The notes beneath the pieces were generated by a model, which was not told the origin of the DNA, ran no database searches, and saw nothing but the letters and a program-made list of their open reading frames with translations. Made by a program: the position numbers and the translations under genes. Below are positions 6,931 to 14,698 of a DNA stretch of 33,389 nucleotides, piece by piece. How positions within the stretch are numbered: the stretch's first letter is position 1; every line of letters starts with the position of its first letter. This stretch comes from Lachnospiraceae bacterium (GTDB lineage Bacteria > Bacillota > Clostridia > Lachnospirales > Lachnospiraceae): the NCBI GenBank assembly GCA_017622505.1, contig JAGAQZ010000110.1, positions 1 through 33,389 of the forward strand. Reading direction: 5' to 3'.

Positions 6931-7413
6931 TTACCATGTCCGTACCCCGTCAATATGAAGAAACCTTACCCTGTCATACGCATAAGTTGATAAGGGCCTA
7001 TCCAAGGCATCAAAAGTATGGGCGGCAACCAGAATTTCAGGCGTGACAGCGGTAATAACAGGTGAATGATAAAAGTGCCCGTCGGCGGTGCCAAGTTGAA
7101 CGATATCGCCGGGCTGTGCTTCGGCGGCAGATACTTCGTGGGCAAGGGGACCAACAGAGCGATTGTTGACTAAAAAGTTATACAGATATTCCACGCCACT
7201 CCAGGAGGGGCTACGATCATAAGAGGAGCGGTAGTACCAGCCGAAGGTTGGAGTATAATTCATAACAAGGGCACCGGCATAAATACATTGGGAAGCAAAG
7301 TTGGTGCAGTCACCACCGATTTCTTCAAAATTATAGTAAGCAGGATTACGGCTTGTTGCCCAGGTACGGGCATAAGCTACGGCTGCAAATCGGTTATAGG
7401 GAATCTCACGCAT
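6931..7413 (-). CDS. amidase-domain protein (Amidase_6-like), cytoplasmic form
   Basis: This encodes 160 residues on the minus strand. The sequence follows the putative amidase domain family PF12671: YNRFAAVAYARTWA at the start, GGDCTNFASQC with candidate nucleophile Cys36, GWYYRSS, SPSWSGVEYLYNFL, PGDIVQLG, then a HSPVIT block with candidate His116, and AAHTFDALDRPLSTY near the end. This is an NlpC/P60-like cysteine peptidase/amidase fold seen in spore and wall proteins. Unusually, there is no signal peptide and nothing but the domain. The start is chosen at the first ATG; the ribosome binding site is weak (TTGAGAAT). It converges on the DUF3021 operon. The assignment rests on motif spacing; the substrate is unknown. 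Confidence 0.82.
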   Translation of the reverse strand: MREIPYNRFAAVAYARTWATSRNPAYYNFEEIGGDCTNFASQCIYAGALVMNYTPTFGWYYRSSYDRSPSWSGVEYLYNFLVNNRSVGPLAHEVSAAEAQPGDIVQLGTADGHFYHSPVITAVTPEILVAAHTFDALDRPLSTYAYDRVRFLHIDGVRTW

Positions 7414-7550
7414 ATATTCTCAATTCTTAAAAATTTTAGAAGGTTTTATGGAAGTATAAAATTTTCTAAGATTCTTTTTTAGTTTCTATTATGATATGAA
7501 AAGGAAATAGTTTTGGTGCAGTGATTGCAAACAGAAATGTATAATTGTTA

Positions 7551-7578
7551 TTGTTTTATTTCCGGGAAAAGATATAAT
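7551..7578 (+). promoter_or_regulatory. probable promoter of the D,D-carboxypeptidase gene
   Basis: TATAAT at 7573-7578 is a perfect -10. A weak -35 TTGTTT (7551-7556) lies 16 bases upstream. The remaining intergenic bases between the divergent amidase and carboxypeptidase genes show nothing else clear. Confidence 0.55.
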
Positions 7579-7667
7579 AGAAAAGGATAGTTTGAAATCG
7601 CAAGATTAATACGTTTATATAATATAAAAAGCTTTAAGCGAATTGAAATAAATACCCGGAGACAAAG

Positions 7668-8906
7668 ATGGAATCAGGTTTTAATAATAGAGAGACTTCG
7701 GAGAATGACAGAGAGTTCTACGAAGCGATGGAGCGTCGAAGACGACGCAGGATGCAGAAAAGGCAACGCGAAAAGCGCATGAAATGCATTGTTGCGATGG
7801 TTTTTGGCATTGTTGTAATTTCTGTTGTGATTGCAATTGTTGTGAATGTGACAGGCAAAAAAGAAACAGCAGGTGCAGAAGAAAAAGAGAATATTACGGA
7901 AGAAGCCAATTCGGAAGTAAATGAAGAAATAAGCGGACAAATAAGTGAAGAAGTATGTGCTACGGCATTTGGATATGGTAAAGTGGTAGCAAATCTCGGT
8001 TTGAGCGAGTTTACGTCGACGCAGAGTCAAAGTACGGATAAGCCCAACGAAGCACAAACTACAGAACCGAAGGAGAACAAGGTTTATCAGTTTGAAGAGA
8101 CTTCAAATACGGTAAACATTTACAGCGAAGAAGTTTTTAGTACGAATGCGATTTTGGTAGATGCAGATACGGATGAAATTGTTGCTGTAAAGGGTGCCTA
8201 TGACAGGATTTCACCGGCGTCCATGACGAAGGTAATGACCATCTTGGTAGCTGCTGAAGTAATTGAAGAAGCAGACTTGGATGATACTTTTACAATGACG
8301 CTGGAGATTACGGATTACGCTTATATCAATGATTGCAGTTATGTAGGTTTTCTTGATGGTGAAGTTGTGACTGTAAGAGATTTGTTTTATGGTACCGTGC
8401 TTCCGTCCGGCGGCGATGCGGCAGTTGGCCTTGCAACCTATGTAGCAGGGTCTCATGAGGCATTTGTGGATATGATGAATGCGAAACTGGAAGAACTTGG
8501 CTTGTCGGATAGTGCGCATTTTACAAACTGCGTGGGCCTGTATGATGCGAATCACTATTGTACGGTCTATGATATGGCAGTGATTATGGATGCGGCTATG
8601 GAGAATGAGTTGTGCAGGGAAGTTTTATCGGCACATACCTATACAACCACACCGACAACACAACATCCGGAAGGAATTGAAATTTCCAACTGGTTTTTGC
8701 GAAGAATTGAAGACAAAGACACCGGTGGCCTGGTGGTTGGTGCAAAGACCGGATATGTGGTGGAATCGGGAAACTGCGGAGTGAGCTATGAAGAGTACGC
8801 GGACGGAACACCATATATATGCGTTACGGCGAATGCACACAGCAGTTGGCGATGTATTTACGATCACGTAGAAATCTATAACAGTTATATTCCAAACAAT
8901 GAGTAG
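7668..8906 (+). CDS. membrane-anchored serine D,D-carboxypeptidase (peptidase S11 / DacA-like)
   Basis: This encodes 412 residues with GGAG 9-12 bases before the ATG. The N-terminus is cytoplasmic and very basic (RRRRRR and following, residues 23-38). A single membrane segment spans 39-62, an acidic linker follows to about 140, and the penicillin-binding catalytic domain runs from about 150 to 400. Catalytic motifs are SMTK (Ser185, Lys188), SGG at 247-249 where most family members have SGN, and KTG at 360-362. The enzyme should remove the terminal D-Ala from peptidoglycan stem peptides outside the membrane. It differs from classical DacA in having an N-terminal signal anchor with a cytoplasmic tail and no visible C-terminal amphipathic anchor. 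It is followed by a GNAT gene with a 91-base gap. Confidence 0.9.
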   Translation: MESGFNNRETSENDREFYEAMERRRRRRMQKRQREKRMKCIVAMVFGIVVISVVIAIVVNVTGKKETAGAEEKENITEEANSEVNEEISGQISEEVCATAFGYGKVVANLGLSEFTSTQSQSTDKPNEAQTTEPKENKVYQFEETSNTVNIYSEEVFSTNAILVDADTDEIVAVKGAYDRISPASMTKVMTILVAAEVIEEADLDDTFTMTLEITDYAYINDCSYVGFLDGEVVTVRDLFYGTVLPSGGDAAVGLATYVAGSHEAFVDMMNAKLEELGLSDSAHFTNCVGLYDANHYCTVYDMAVIMDAAMENELCREVLSAHTYTTTPTTQHPEGIEISNWFLRRIEDKDTGGLVVGAKTGYVVESGNCGVSYEEYADGTPYICVTANAHSSWRCIYDHVEIYNSYIPNNE

Positions 8907-8948
8907 TGCTACGGAATTGACTATAAAATTTAATATGGAGGTGCACCT

Positions 8949-8975
8949 ATGTGTGGAATGAATCCGATGAAATAA
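8949..8975 (+). CDS. possible 8-codon leader peptide ORF
   Basis: ATG at 8949 encodes MCGMNPMK and stops at 8973-8975. It is preceded by a strong GGAGGTG (8937-8943) at good spacing and ends 22 bases before the acetyltransferase start, which has its own GGAGG. Such a short frame could be chance. The reason to list it is the unusually good ribosome binding site, better than that of several real genes here. It might couple translation or be the remnant of a start. Confidence 0.3.
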   Translation: MCGMNPMK

Positions 8976-8997
8976 AAAAATAAATCGGAGGTTAAAA

Positions 8998-9474
8998 ATG
9001 AATCATAAAATAAGAGAAATGTTACCCTGTGAATATCACCTTTTGGAAGATTTTCTGTATGAGGCGATTTTTAAGAAAGATGAAACCGTTGTGGTGCCGA
9101 GAGATATTATATATAAGCCGGAGTTACAGGTTTATATTGAAGAATTCGGTCAGAGGAAGGACGATTATTGCTTTGTGGCAGAGTGTGAGGGTAAGTTGGT
9201 TGGTGCGGTCTGGGTGCGCAATATCAAAGGCTATGGCTGTATTGATGATGTGACACCGGAATTTGCAATTTCACTGTATCCTGAGTACCGAGGTTTTGGC
9301 ATCGGTACCGCATTGATGGAGAGAATGCTTTTACACTTAAAAGAAACCGGTTATCAGAAGACTTCATTGGCGGTACAGAAAGCAAATTATGCGTTGAGAA
9401 TGTACTTGAAGGTTGGATTTGAGATTATTGATGAGAACGAAGAAGAATATATTATGGTATGTGAGTTAGGGTAG
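8998..9474 (+). CDS. GNAT-family N-acetyltransferase
   Basis: This encodes 158 residues. The acetyl-CoA loop (motif A) is at 94-106: YPEYRGFGIGTAL, with the R/Q-x-x-G-x-G/A pattern as R98-GFG-I-G. Strand motifs CFVAECEGKLVGAVWVR upstream and KTSLAVQKANYALRMYLKVGFEII downstream are typical of Gcn5-related acetyltransferases. The length is normal for a single-domain member. The acceptor cannot be told: it may be a small molecule, peptide or protein N-terminus. A clear terminator follows, so it is the last gene of its transcript. GGAGG 9 bases upstream supports the ATG. Confidence 0.9.
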   Translation: MNHKIREMLPCEYHLLEDFLYEAIFKKDETVVVPRDIIYKPELQVYIEEFGQRKDDYCFVAECEGKLVGAVWVRNIKGYGCIDDVTPEFAISLYPEYRGFGIGTALMERMLLHLKETGYQKTSLAVQKANYALRMYLKVGFEIIDENEEEYIMVCELG

Positions 9475-9496
9475 TAAAATAGAGCAATATATAATA

Positions 9497-9532
9497 AAAG
9501 GATAAATCTGCAAAGGTTTATCCTTTTTTATG
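9497..9532 (+). terminator. Rho-independent terminator after the GNAT gene
   Basis: AAAGGATAAA (9497-9506) pairs with TTTATCCTTT (9517-9526), closing on a loop of 10 bases and followed by a run of T to 9529. Confidence 0.85.
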
Positions 9533-9791
9533 TAAAAAAAGACGAAAAATCAAAATTATGCAACCAATTAGCAGAGTGTACAGTGTTATATATAAAAGAT
9601 ATGATAAAAGCACTTGACAAAGTAGCATAAATATACTAATATAAGGTGAGATAGTAGCGATTATGAACTAATTTTAAGCCAAAAGGTTATTATAGTTGGT
9701 TGAATATTAATAAGCGGGGCAGTTTTTGATTGCAAATATATATGGTTGTGGTATGATTTTTACGAGAAAATTGTAAAAACGGAGACTGAGG
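9533..9791 (+). other. intergenic region with two candidate promoters ahead of the hydratase gene
   Basis: The 317-base gap between the GNAT and hydratase genes holds the terminator (to 9532) and two promoter candidates. The first is TTGACA (9614-9619), 17 bases, TAATAT (9637-9642). The second is nearer: TTGCAA (9730-9735), 16 bases, TATGAT (9752-9757) preceded by TG at 9749-9750, an extended -10. The first would give a leader of about 140 bases, in which only weak pairing is visible. No open frame of interest was seen. Confidence 0.55.
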
Positions 9792-10220
9792 ATGTATTTT
9801 GATGATTTTAAATTAAATGAAACCATTTCAATTGAACCGGTTGTGATTGATAAAGAAGAGATGATTGCCTTTGCCAAAAGATATGACAATATTCCGCTTC
9901 ATACCGATGTGGATTATGCCAAAGGCACTCATTTCGGACAGCTTATTGCACCGGGCGTTATGTCTTTTATGTCGGTTTGGGCAAGTTATCGGCAGGTGGA
10001 TTTGGCAGGGGAAGAGTTGCTTGCGGGAAAGTCTACCAAGATTGAGTGGTTCAAGCCGGTGTTTGCAGGAGATGAGCTATCTTCGGAAGTGGTGGTTACC
10101 AAACTTACAGGGCGAAATGAAAAGAATGGTATCGTGGAGATTACTTTTTATGTGAAAAATCAGAATGGTGATTTGGTACTGACCAACGTGACTGAAATGA
10201 TTGTAAAAAGAAAAAGATAG
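9792..10220 (+). CDS. MaoC-like (R)-specific hydratase, hotdog fold
   Basis: This encodes 142 residues. The hydratase-2 motif is visible as FAKRYDNIPLHTD, placing the catalytic pair at Asp32 and His37, with the following GTHFGQLIAPGVMSF helix of the MaoC family. The length is that of a single-hotdog (R)-enoyl-CoA hydratase such as PhaJ. It would hydrate a trans-2-enoyl-CoA or act on a related acyl thioester; the acyl chain is not predictable. GGAG precedes the ATG. It is followed after 17 bases by a lipoprotein gene, probably in one transcript, though no functional link is obvious. Confidence 0.85.
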   Translation: MYFDDFKLNETISIEPVVIDKEEMIAFAKRYDNIPLHTDVDYAKGTHFGQLIAPGVMSFMSVWASYRQVDLAGEELLAGKSTKIEWFKPVFAGDELSSEVVVTKLTGRNEKNGIVEITFYVKNQNGDLVLTNVTEMIVKRKR

Positions 10221-10237
10221 CAGAATCGGGGGAAATT

Positions 10238-11587
10238 ATGAATAAAAGAATATTGTTCGGGCTATGTATACTTGGACTTGTGGGATTGTTAGGCTGTCAG
10301 AACGCCGCATCGGATGTAATAACTGAAAACTCACAGATTGTTTCTTTTAACAATATAAAAGCAGATATTGAAGTGGCAGATGCGGATACGGAAGTTAGTA
10401 ATATTTGGAATAGCGCAAATACGGTTTTGGCCGGAAGCACTCAGTCGGATCAAAGTACAGGGATCAAGGATAAAGATGGCAAAATATATGCTACAAAAGA
10501 AGCCTTTTTAGAAGCTTATGGATTTGGTGAAGCGACACCTTTTTATGAGTATTTTGATGAAGAAGGGAATCCGGAAATTGTTTTATATTTTGATGAAGAA
10601 GAGGAAAACGGTTGCGGCATTCTTTTTAAGGATGGTATTGGTTTCCTGGTGAACTCATTAAGTGAAGTTAACTACGACAAGCCGATGAATGTGCCTATTG
10701 TAACTGTGTCAGATGATGACAGTAAATATTATTACATATACAGAGGGTACGGAGATGAGCCAAAGTACAGGCTTCTTCTCATAAAAAATGAAGATGAATA
10801 TGTTGCTAATTTGACACAATATGTAATGCCTTATGAAATTGAAGGAGAATTGTCTGTCGAGGAGGCAATGGAAGCAGAGCAGCCTTTCCCTGTTTACAAT
10901 GCCACGGGAGCTTACGGAATTCCGGCAGATGAACCGATTTGGTATACCGATGAGCAAAGCTTTTTGGCACAGTTTGAATTTGACGACAAAGCCCCCCTGA
11001 TTGATTATTATGATGCAGATTGGGAACATCAAATAACTGTATATTATGACCGTTCGCAGGATTTGGGTTGTAGTATACTGACCGAATGGAACGGTAATCG
11101 TAAAGGTTATATTTTCAAGTGTCGTGATAAAAAGGACTGGACCGGATATGGAATCGATTATAATGCATTAACTACTTTGGATGGCTATAATCCTAAAGAT
11201 GGTGCAGAGACCATGGAAGGCTATGAAGAAAAGATTGAGTATGATGAGCAGGGAAGGATTGTATTCTTTGAATCCAGTGCGATTTCCGATATCAGCGGAC
11301 TGGAAGGGGCGCGGGAACGGATTCTGACTATTGAATTTGAGTATTACGATAACGGAAATATTAAATATCGCCGATATTCTACAAATCATCTGATGTTTGC
11401 GACGACCGGGTCACCCACCGAAAGCTATTTCGACGAGCAGGGGCGGTTGGTATATGAATGGGCGTATATTACCCACGGAAGTCTTCACGATTATTATGTT
11501 TATGAAGGTGACAGTAAAGAGCCTTCGTATATACTGCGGTTGGATGATAACCATGATTGGATTTATCATTGGGAGATTGTAAAGTAA
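10238..11587 (+). CDS. large lipoprotein with an internal repeat and YD-like C-terminus
   Basis: This encodes 449 residues. There is a lipoprotein signal with lipobox LLGC (Cys20), so the mature protein is anchored to the outer face of the membrane. No known family is recognised. Two segments repeat each other, about 84-130 and 235-282: both carry FL..[YF].F....P...[YD][YF]D followed by a strand with LYFD/VYYD and a GC[GS]IL ending. The C-terminal third (330-449) has strand motifs with YDEQGRI, YYDNGNI and FDEQGRLVYEW, reminiscent of YD/RHS-type beta repeats. GGGGG precedes the ATG. It is the first of four consecutive lipoprotein genes, with 15 bases to the next. Function is unknown. Confidence 0.85.
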   Translation: MNKRILFGLCILGLVGLLGCQNAASDVITENSQIVSFNNIKADIEVADADTEVSNIWNSANTVLAGSTQSDQSTGIKDKDGKIYATKEAFLEAYGFGEATPFYEYFDEEGNPEIVLYFDEEEENGCGILFKDGIGFLVNSLSEVNYDKPMNVPIVTVSDDDSKYYYIYRGYGDEPKYRLLLIKNEDEYVANLTQYVMPYEIEGELSVEEAMEAEQPFPVYNATGAYGIPADEPIWYTDEQSFLAQFEFDDKAPLIDYYDADWEHQITVYYDRSQDLGCSILTEWNGNRKGYIFKCRDKKDWTGYGIDYNALTTLDGYNPKDGAETMEGYEEKIEYDEQGRIVFFESSAISDISGLEGARERILTIEFEYYDNGNIKYRRYSTNHLMFATTGSPTESYFDEQGRLVYEWAYITHGSLHDYYVYEGDSKEPSYILRLDDNHDWIYHWEIVK

Positions 11588-11602
11588 AAGGAAGTGGTGT
11601 AA

Positions 11603-13204
11603 ATGAAGAAAAGATTAAGTGTGTTTGCCTTCATCATATTAATCTTTTTGATTGCATTAATCGGATGTGAGCAGAATTCAAATAGCGGCAATCAAGGTAG
11701 TAAGTTTCAGCCGGAAATGCAGATTGTAAGTCTTAATGTTCACTCCTATGCAGAGAATGAGCAGGGCATTTATTCGGTGGAATATCCGGAGACGGCAGTG
11801 CAGATTTCGGCGCAGACCAATGGCGAAGCGCAGGTGATGGAATTATCTAATTGTATTTTGCCGGAGAACTTAAGTACGGAAGAAAAGAAATATTTATACG
11901 ATTATGTTAACGGATTGCCGGAGGAAGAGGACGCTGATAATGATGAAGGCTATGCTTATTATGTTTATTTTACCTATAGAATAGGTGGTAAAGAAACTGA
12001 TATATTTAAGTATAGTTTCGATACCTTTCCTGAGGAGTGGGATACTTTTGTTTCTGAAGTGAATCGCATCTGTGGCGGAGATTATTTGACTGGTGTCGGT
12101 GAGGTGCAACGATTTGATGTTGATTTTGTCCGGAATGTTTATGGGCTTACCGATGACGATATTGTCGTGGGAACTCTTGAAGAGTATCTTGCGGAATATA
12201 AGTGGGAGATGGGACATGCAATCAGCGAAAGTTGGGATTTCAGAGACTGGGTGGATGAATATAACAAGATGACCGTATATGAGGAATGGAGTTCCGTTGA
12301 ATTACGAAGCGCCGAAAGCACGGAAGATGAATTTCAGGTTATGGTCTATGATTATATGAATACCCTTGGTGAACCGGGTGAATGGACGGAGATGGAAAGA
12401 GGAGTTGATGCTCCGGCTGCAGTAAGGTATTTTAGACAAACGGACGGTCCGGGTGCAGTAATCATAGGAAGAACCGAAGATTTGGGGGAATTAAAGGTAT
12501 CTGAGCCGTATGAAGGAAGCCGGATAACGTATTACCGTATTTTATGTGTAGAAAATTCTGATAAATATGATAGGTTACCGTATGCACCTTTTTATTACAG
12601 TGATGATGATAAATTCTTTCTGGTCTGCTATAATGTGGAAGATGATGCGATTGCTTCATTTGTACAGGAGAGAAGTGCGGATTATTATGAGAATCTGATT
12701 GCTACGGTATTGGAAGAAAGTAAACCGGAAGATGCGGATGTATCACTTCGTTTAGAAGATTATCCCTTCGAAACTGTAGAATATTATATTGGAGATTATC
12801 GACCTGCGGATATTGTGACGGTGGAAAGTACGGAAGTTGAGTTTTCGGCATTCGTGGATGATTTTATAGAACGAATGGGAGAGACGGAACTTGAAGAACC
12901 ACGTTTGGTAAAGATGCCAAACGGTATGTTTGATGGTTTTATCTGTTTAAGGGACTTGAATAACGGTAATTTAGGGGATGAAATATATATTGCCCCGTCT
13001 TCGGCTTTATCCGATTATGAGTTTGAGATATTTGAGATATACGATGAAAGTTATTATCGTATAGTCGATAGAGAAGGTAATCCGGAAGGAATGGTATATT
13101 CTTATGATTTTATTTACACAGAAGACTGTAAATATGTTATGATATATGATATGCACTATACTCGTTTGGATGTAATGTTAAACTTTATTGAATATCAAGA
13201 ATAA
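11603..13204 (+). CDS. large acidic lipoprotein with an internal duplication
   Basis: This encodes 533 residues. The signal ends in lipobox LIGC (Cys22). The mature protein is strongly acidic. No family is recognised. Residues about 239-313 and 408-487 look like copies of one domain: both begin with ESTE.EF....V.D and a G-E turn and end with a YYRI strand. In between is a tyrosine- and aspartate-rich stretch. The gene lies 15 bases after the previous lipoprotein and 18 before the next, with good AAGGAAG-type and GGAGGAG sites, so all four lipoproteins are likely co-transcribed. It may be a surface-exposed binding or envelope-stress protein; this is not supported beyond location. Confidence 0.83.
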   Translation: MKKRLSVFAFIILIFLIALIGCEQNSNSGNQGSKFQPEMQIVSLNVHSYAENEQGIYSVEYPETAVQISAQTNGEAQVMELSNCILPENLSTEEKKYLYDYVNGLPEEEDADNDEGYAYYVYFTYRIGGKETDIFKYSFDTFPEEWDTFVSEVNRICGGDYLTGVGEVQRFDVDFVRNVYGLTDDDIVVGTLEEYLAEYKWEMGHAISESWDFRDWVDEYNKMTVYEEWSSVELRSAESTEDEFQVMVYDYMNTLGEPGEWTEMERGVDAPAAVRYFRQTDGPGAVIIGRTEDLGELKVSEPYEGSRITYYRILCVENSDKYDRLPYAPFYYSDDDKFFLVCYNVEDDAIASFVQERSADYYENLIATVLEESKPEDADVSLRLEDYPFETVEYYIGDYRPADIVTVESTEVEFSAFVDDFIERMGETELEEPRLVKMPNGMFDGFICLRDLNNGNLGDEIYIAPSSALSDYEFEIFEIYDESYYRIVDREGNPEGMVYSYDFIYTEDCKYVMIYDMHYTRLDVMLNFIEYQE

Positions 13205-13222
13205 AATACAGGAGGAGAAAAA

Positions 13223-13942
13223 ATGTTCAAAAAAGTACTTGTTATTGTATGTGCAATGTCGGTGATGGTAATGACCGGTTGCGGTATGTTGGGTGGTGTA
13301 TCCCAGAAAGATTATGAGATGGCAACTGCTGATCGAGATATGTATATGAATGATTATCTTGAATTAACAGAAGCATCTTATGAGTTAGAGGATGAAATTG
13401 CTGACTTGGAATCCGAAATTGCAACTTTGGAAGCTGATATTTTAGCTTTGGAAGAAGAAATTGCAGCGGCTGAAGCAGGCGCTATGGAAGGAAACGGTGA
13501 AGTTGTAATTCATGAAATTACCGATGACGTAGCTGTAAAGGTTCAGTTGCCCGAAGGCTTTTCATATTCCGGTGATGGTATGTATGTTGTAGATTCTTCG
13601 GATCCTTCAAACATTACCGTTCGTTCTGCATTGACCGGTGATGAAGGACTTAGTTTTACACAGGATTATTTACAGGATTCTATTGTAAGTGCATATGAAA
13701 ATATGGGCTATGTAGTTGAAGATTTTGAGTTTCCTACATTTGAACGTGGCGAAGTAAACGGATACGAAACATTATTTATGGAAATGTCTTATAATTTAAA
13801 CGGATTAAATCTTCAGCAAATCGAATTTATAATTCAGGTAGAAGATACAACATGTACAATTGTTTATACCACAGGAGAAAGCCTTGGTTGGTATGATCAA
13901 TTTTTACAGAGTGTGGATACCATTCAGGTTGGTAAGAAATAA
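13223..13942 (+). CDS. coiled-coil lipoprotein with PsbP-like C-terminal domain
   Basis: This encodes 239 residues with lipobox MTGC (Cys20) followed by GMLGGVS. A coiled coil rich in LE/EE runs from about 30 to 88 (DEIADLESEIATLEADILALEEE cut here to its pattern). A globular domain follows from 95: VQLPEGF..., a VNGYE strand, and FLQSVDTIQV at the end, which resembles the PsbP/DcrB/LpqN-like fold; that match is by eye only. The N-terminal 90 residues are nearly repeated in the next gene, but the C-terminal domain is different. GGAGGAG sits 8 bases before the ATG. Confidence 0.85.
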   Translation: MFKKVLVIVCAMSVMVMTGCGMLGGVSQKDYEMATADRDMYMNDYLELTEASYELEDEIADLESEIATLEADILALEEEIAAAEAGAMEGNGEVVIHEITDDVAVKVQLPEGFSYSGDGMYVVDSSDPSNITVRSALTGDEGLSFTQDYLQDSIVSAYENMGYVVEDFEFPTFERGEVNGYETLFMEMSYNLNGLNLQQIEFIIQVEDTTCTIVYTTGESLGWYDQFLQSVDTIQVGKK

Positions 13943-13968
13943 TATAAAAGATAAGAGAGGAAAATAAA

Positions 13969-14583
13969 ATGTTAAAGAGAACACTTGTTGTTATTGGCGC
14001 AATGTCAGCAATGCTTTTATGCGGTTGTGGTATGCTTGGTGGTGTATCAAGAGATGAAATGGAATCTGTTATTGCGGACCGTGATTTCTATATGGAAGCA
14101 TATCAGGATGAGTTAGATAATCAGATTGATTTGCAGGATGAAATTCTGGACCTTGAAGCAGAGGTTGCAACTTTGGAAGAAGAAAAGGCTGAATTGGAAG
14201 AAGAACTTGCAGCAATGCAGAGTTCCGGTAGCACCGATACGAATGGTGGAAGAACGGTAGAAGATTATTACACACAGCCTTTCATTAAAGAAGCTTTGGA
14301 TGCACAGATTGAGTCTATGAAAGAATCTTATTCAAGCACGTATAAGGATTTGGGATATGAAGTTTCCGGTAATACTTTTACATATTGGTTCCAGTATGCT
14401 GATCAGTTGAGTAATACTGATGCCGTGGCAGAACAGTTGGAAGCTTCACTTACAGAAGATATGTTAGCCGATGTTGTGGCTGACGTAGAAGCAGAATGCG
14501 GTGTAACAGGCATTACCTGCTGCTATATTTATTACAATGCAGATGGTTCTATCATTTATCAGGATTCATATTCTACAGAATAA
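13969..14583 (+). CDS. coiled-coil lipoprotein, paralogue of the preceding gene
   Basis: This encodes 204 residues with lipobox LCGC (Cys20), then GMLGGVS as in the previous gene. The shared pattern ADRDFYMEAYQ and a LEEE-rich coiled coil extend to about residue 83. The C-terminal domain (about 95-204) begins YTQPFIKEALDAQIESM and ends with a YYNADGSIIYQDSY strand pair. It resembles DUF4854-type domains common in Lachnospiraceae lipoproteins, a tentative match. The two small lipoproteins therefore share anchor and stalk but carry different heads. It is the last gene before a terminator that faces the ABC exporter pair. Confidence 0.85.
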   Translation: MLKRTLVVIGAMSAMLLCGCGMLGGVSRDEMESVIADRDFYMEAYQDELDNQIDLQDEILDLEAEVATLEEEKAELEEELAAMQSSGSTDTNGGRTVEDYYTQPFIKEALDAQIESMKESYSSTYKDLGYEVSGNTFTYWFQYADQLSNTDAVAEQLEASLTEDMLADVVADVEAECGVTGITCCYIYYNADGSIIYQDSYSTE

Positions 14584-14603
14584 AATAAAAGTTTTACAAT
14601 AAT

Positions 14604-14685
14604 AAAAGCACTACCGAGAAAGTATATTTACAGTGTAACGTTTGATTACTATGAGTAAAGTAAATCCGGTAGTGCTTTTTGTTTG
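14604..14685. terminator. long-loop bidirectional terminator
   Basis: AAAAGCACTACCG (14604-14616) pairs perfectly with CGGTAGTGCTTTT (14667-14679), followed by further T. The loop is about 50 bases and contains a smaller hairpin TTACT-atg-AGTAA. It separates the convergent lipoprotein and ABC exporter operons. The A-rich 5' arm gives a T run for the minus-strand transcript too. Confidence 0.8.
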
Positions 14686-14698
14686 TAGTAAAATATGT

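Noticed and set aside
6943-6975. Further copies of the 6887 palindrome arm (CCCCGTCA, CCCTGTCA) in the amidase gene
   Set aside because: They are short, imperfect and lie in coding sequence; no pairing with a function could be argued.
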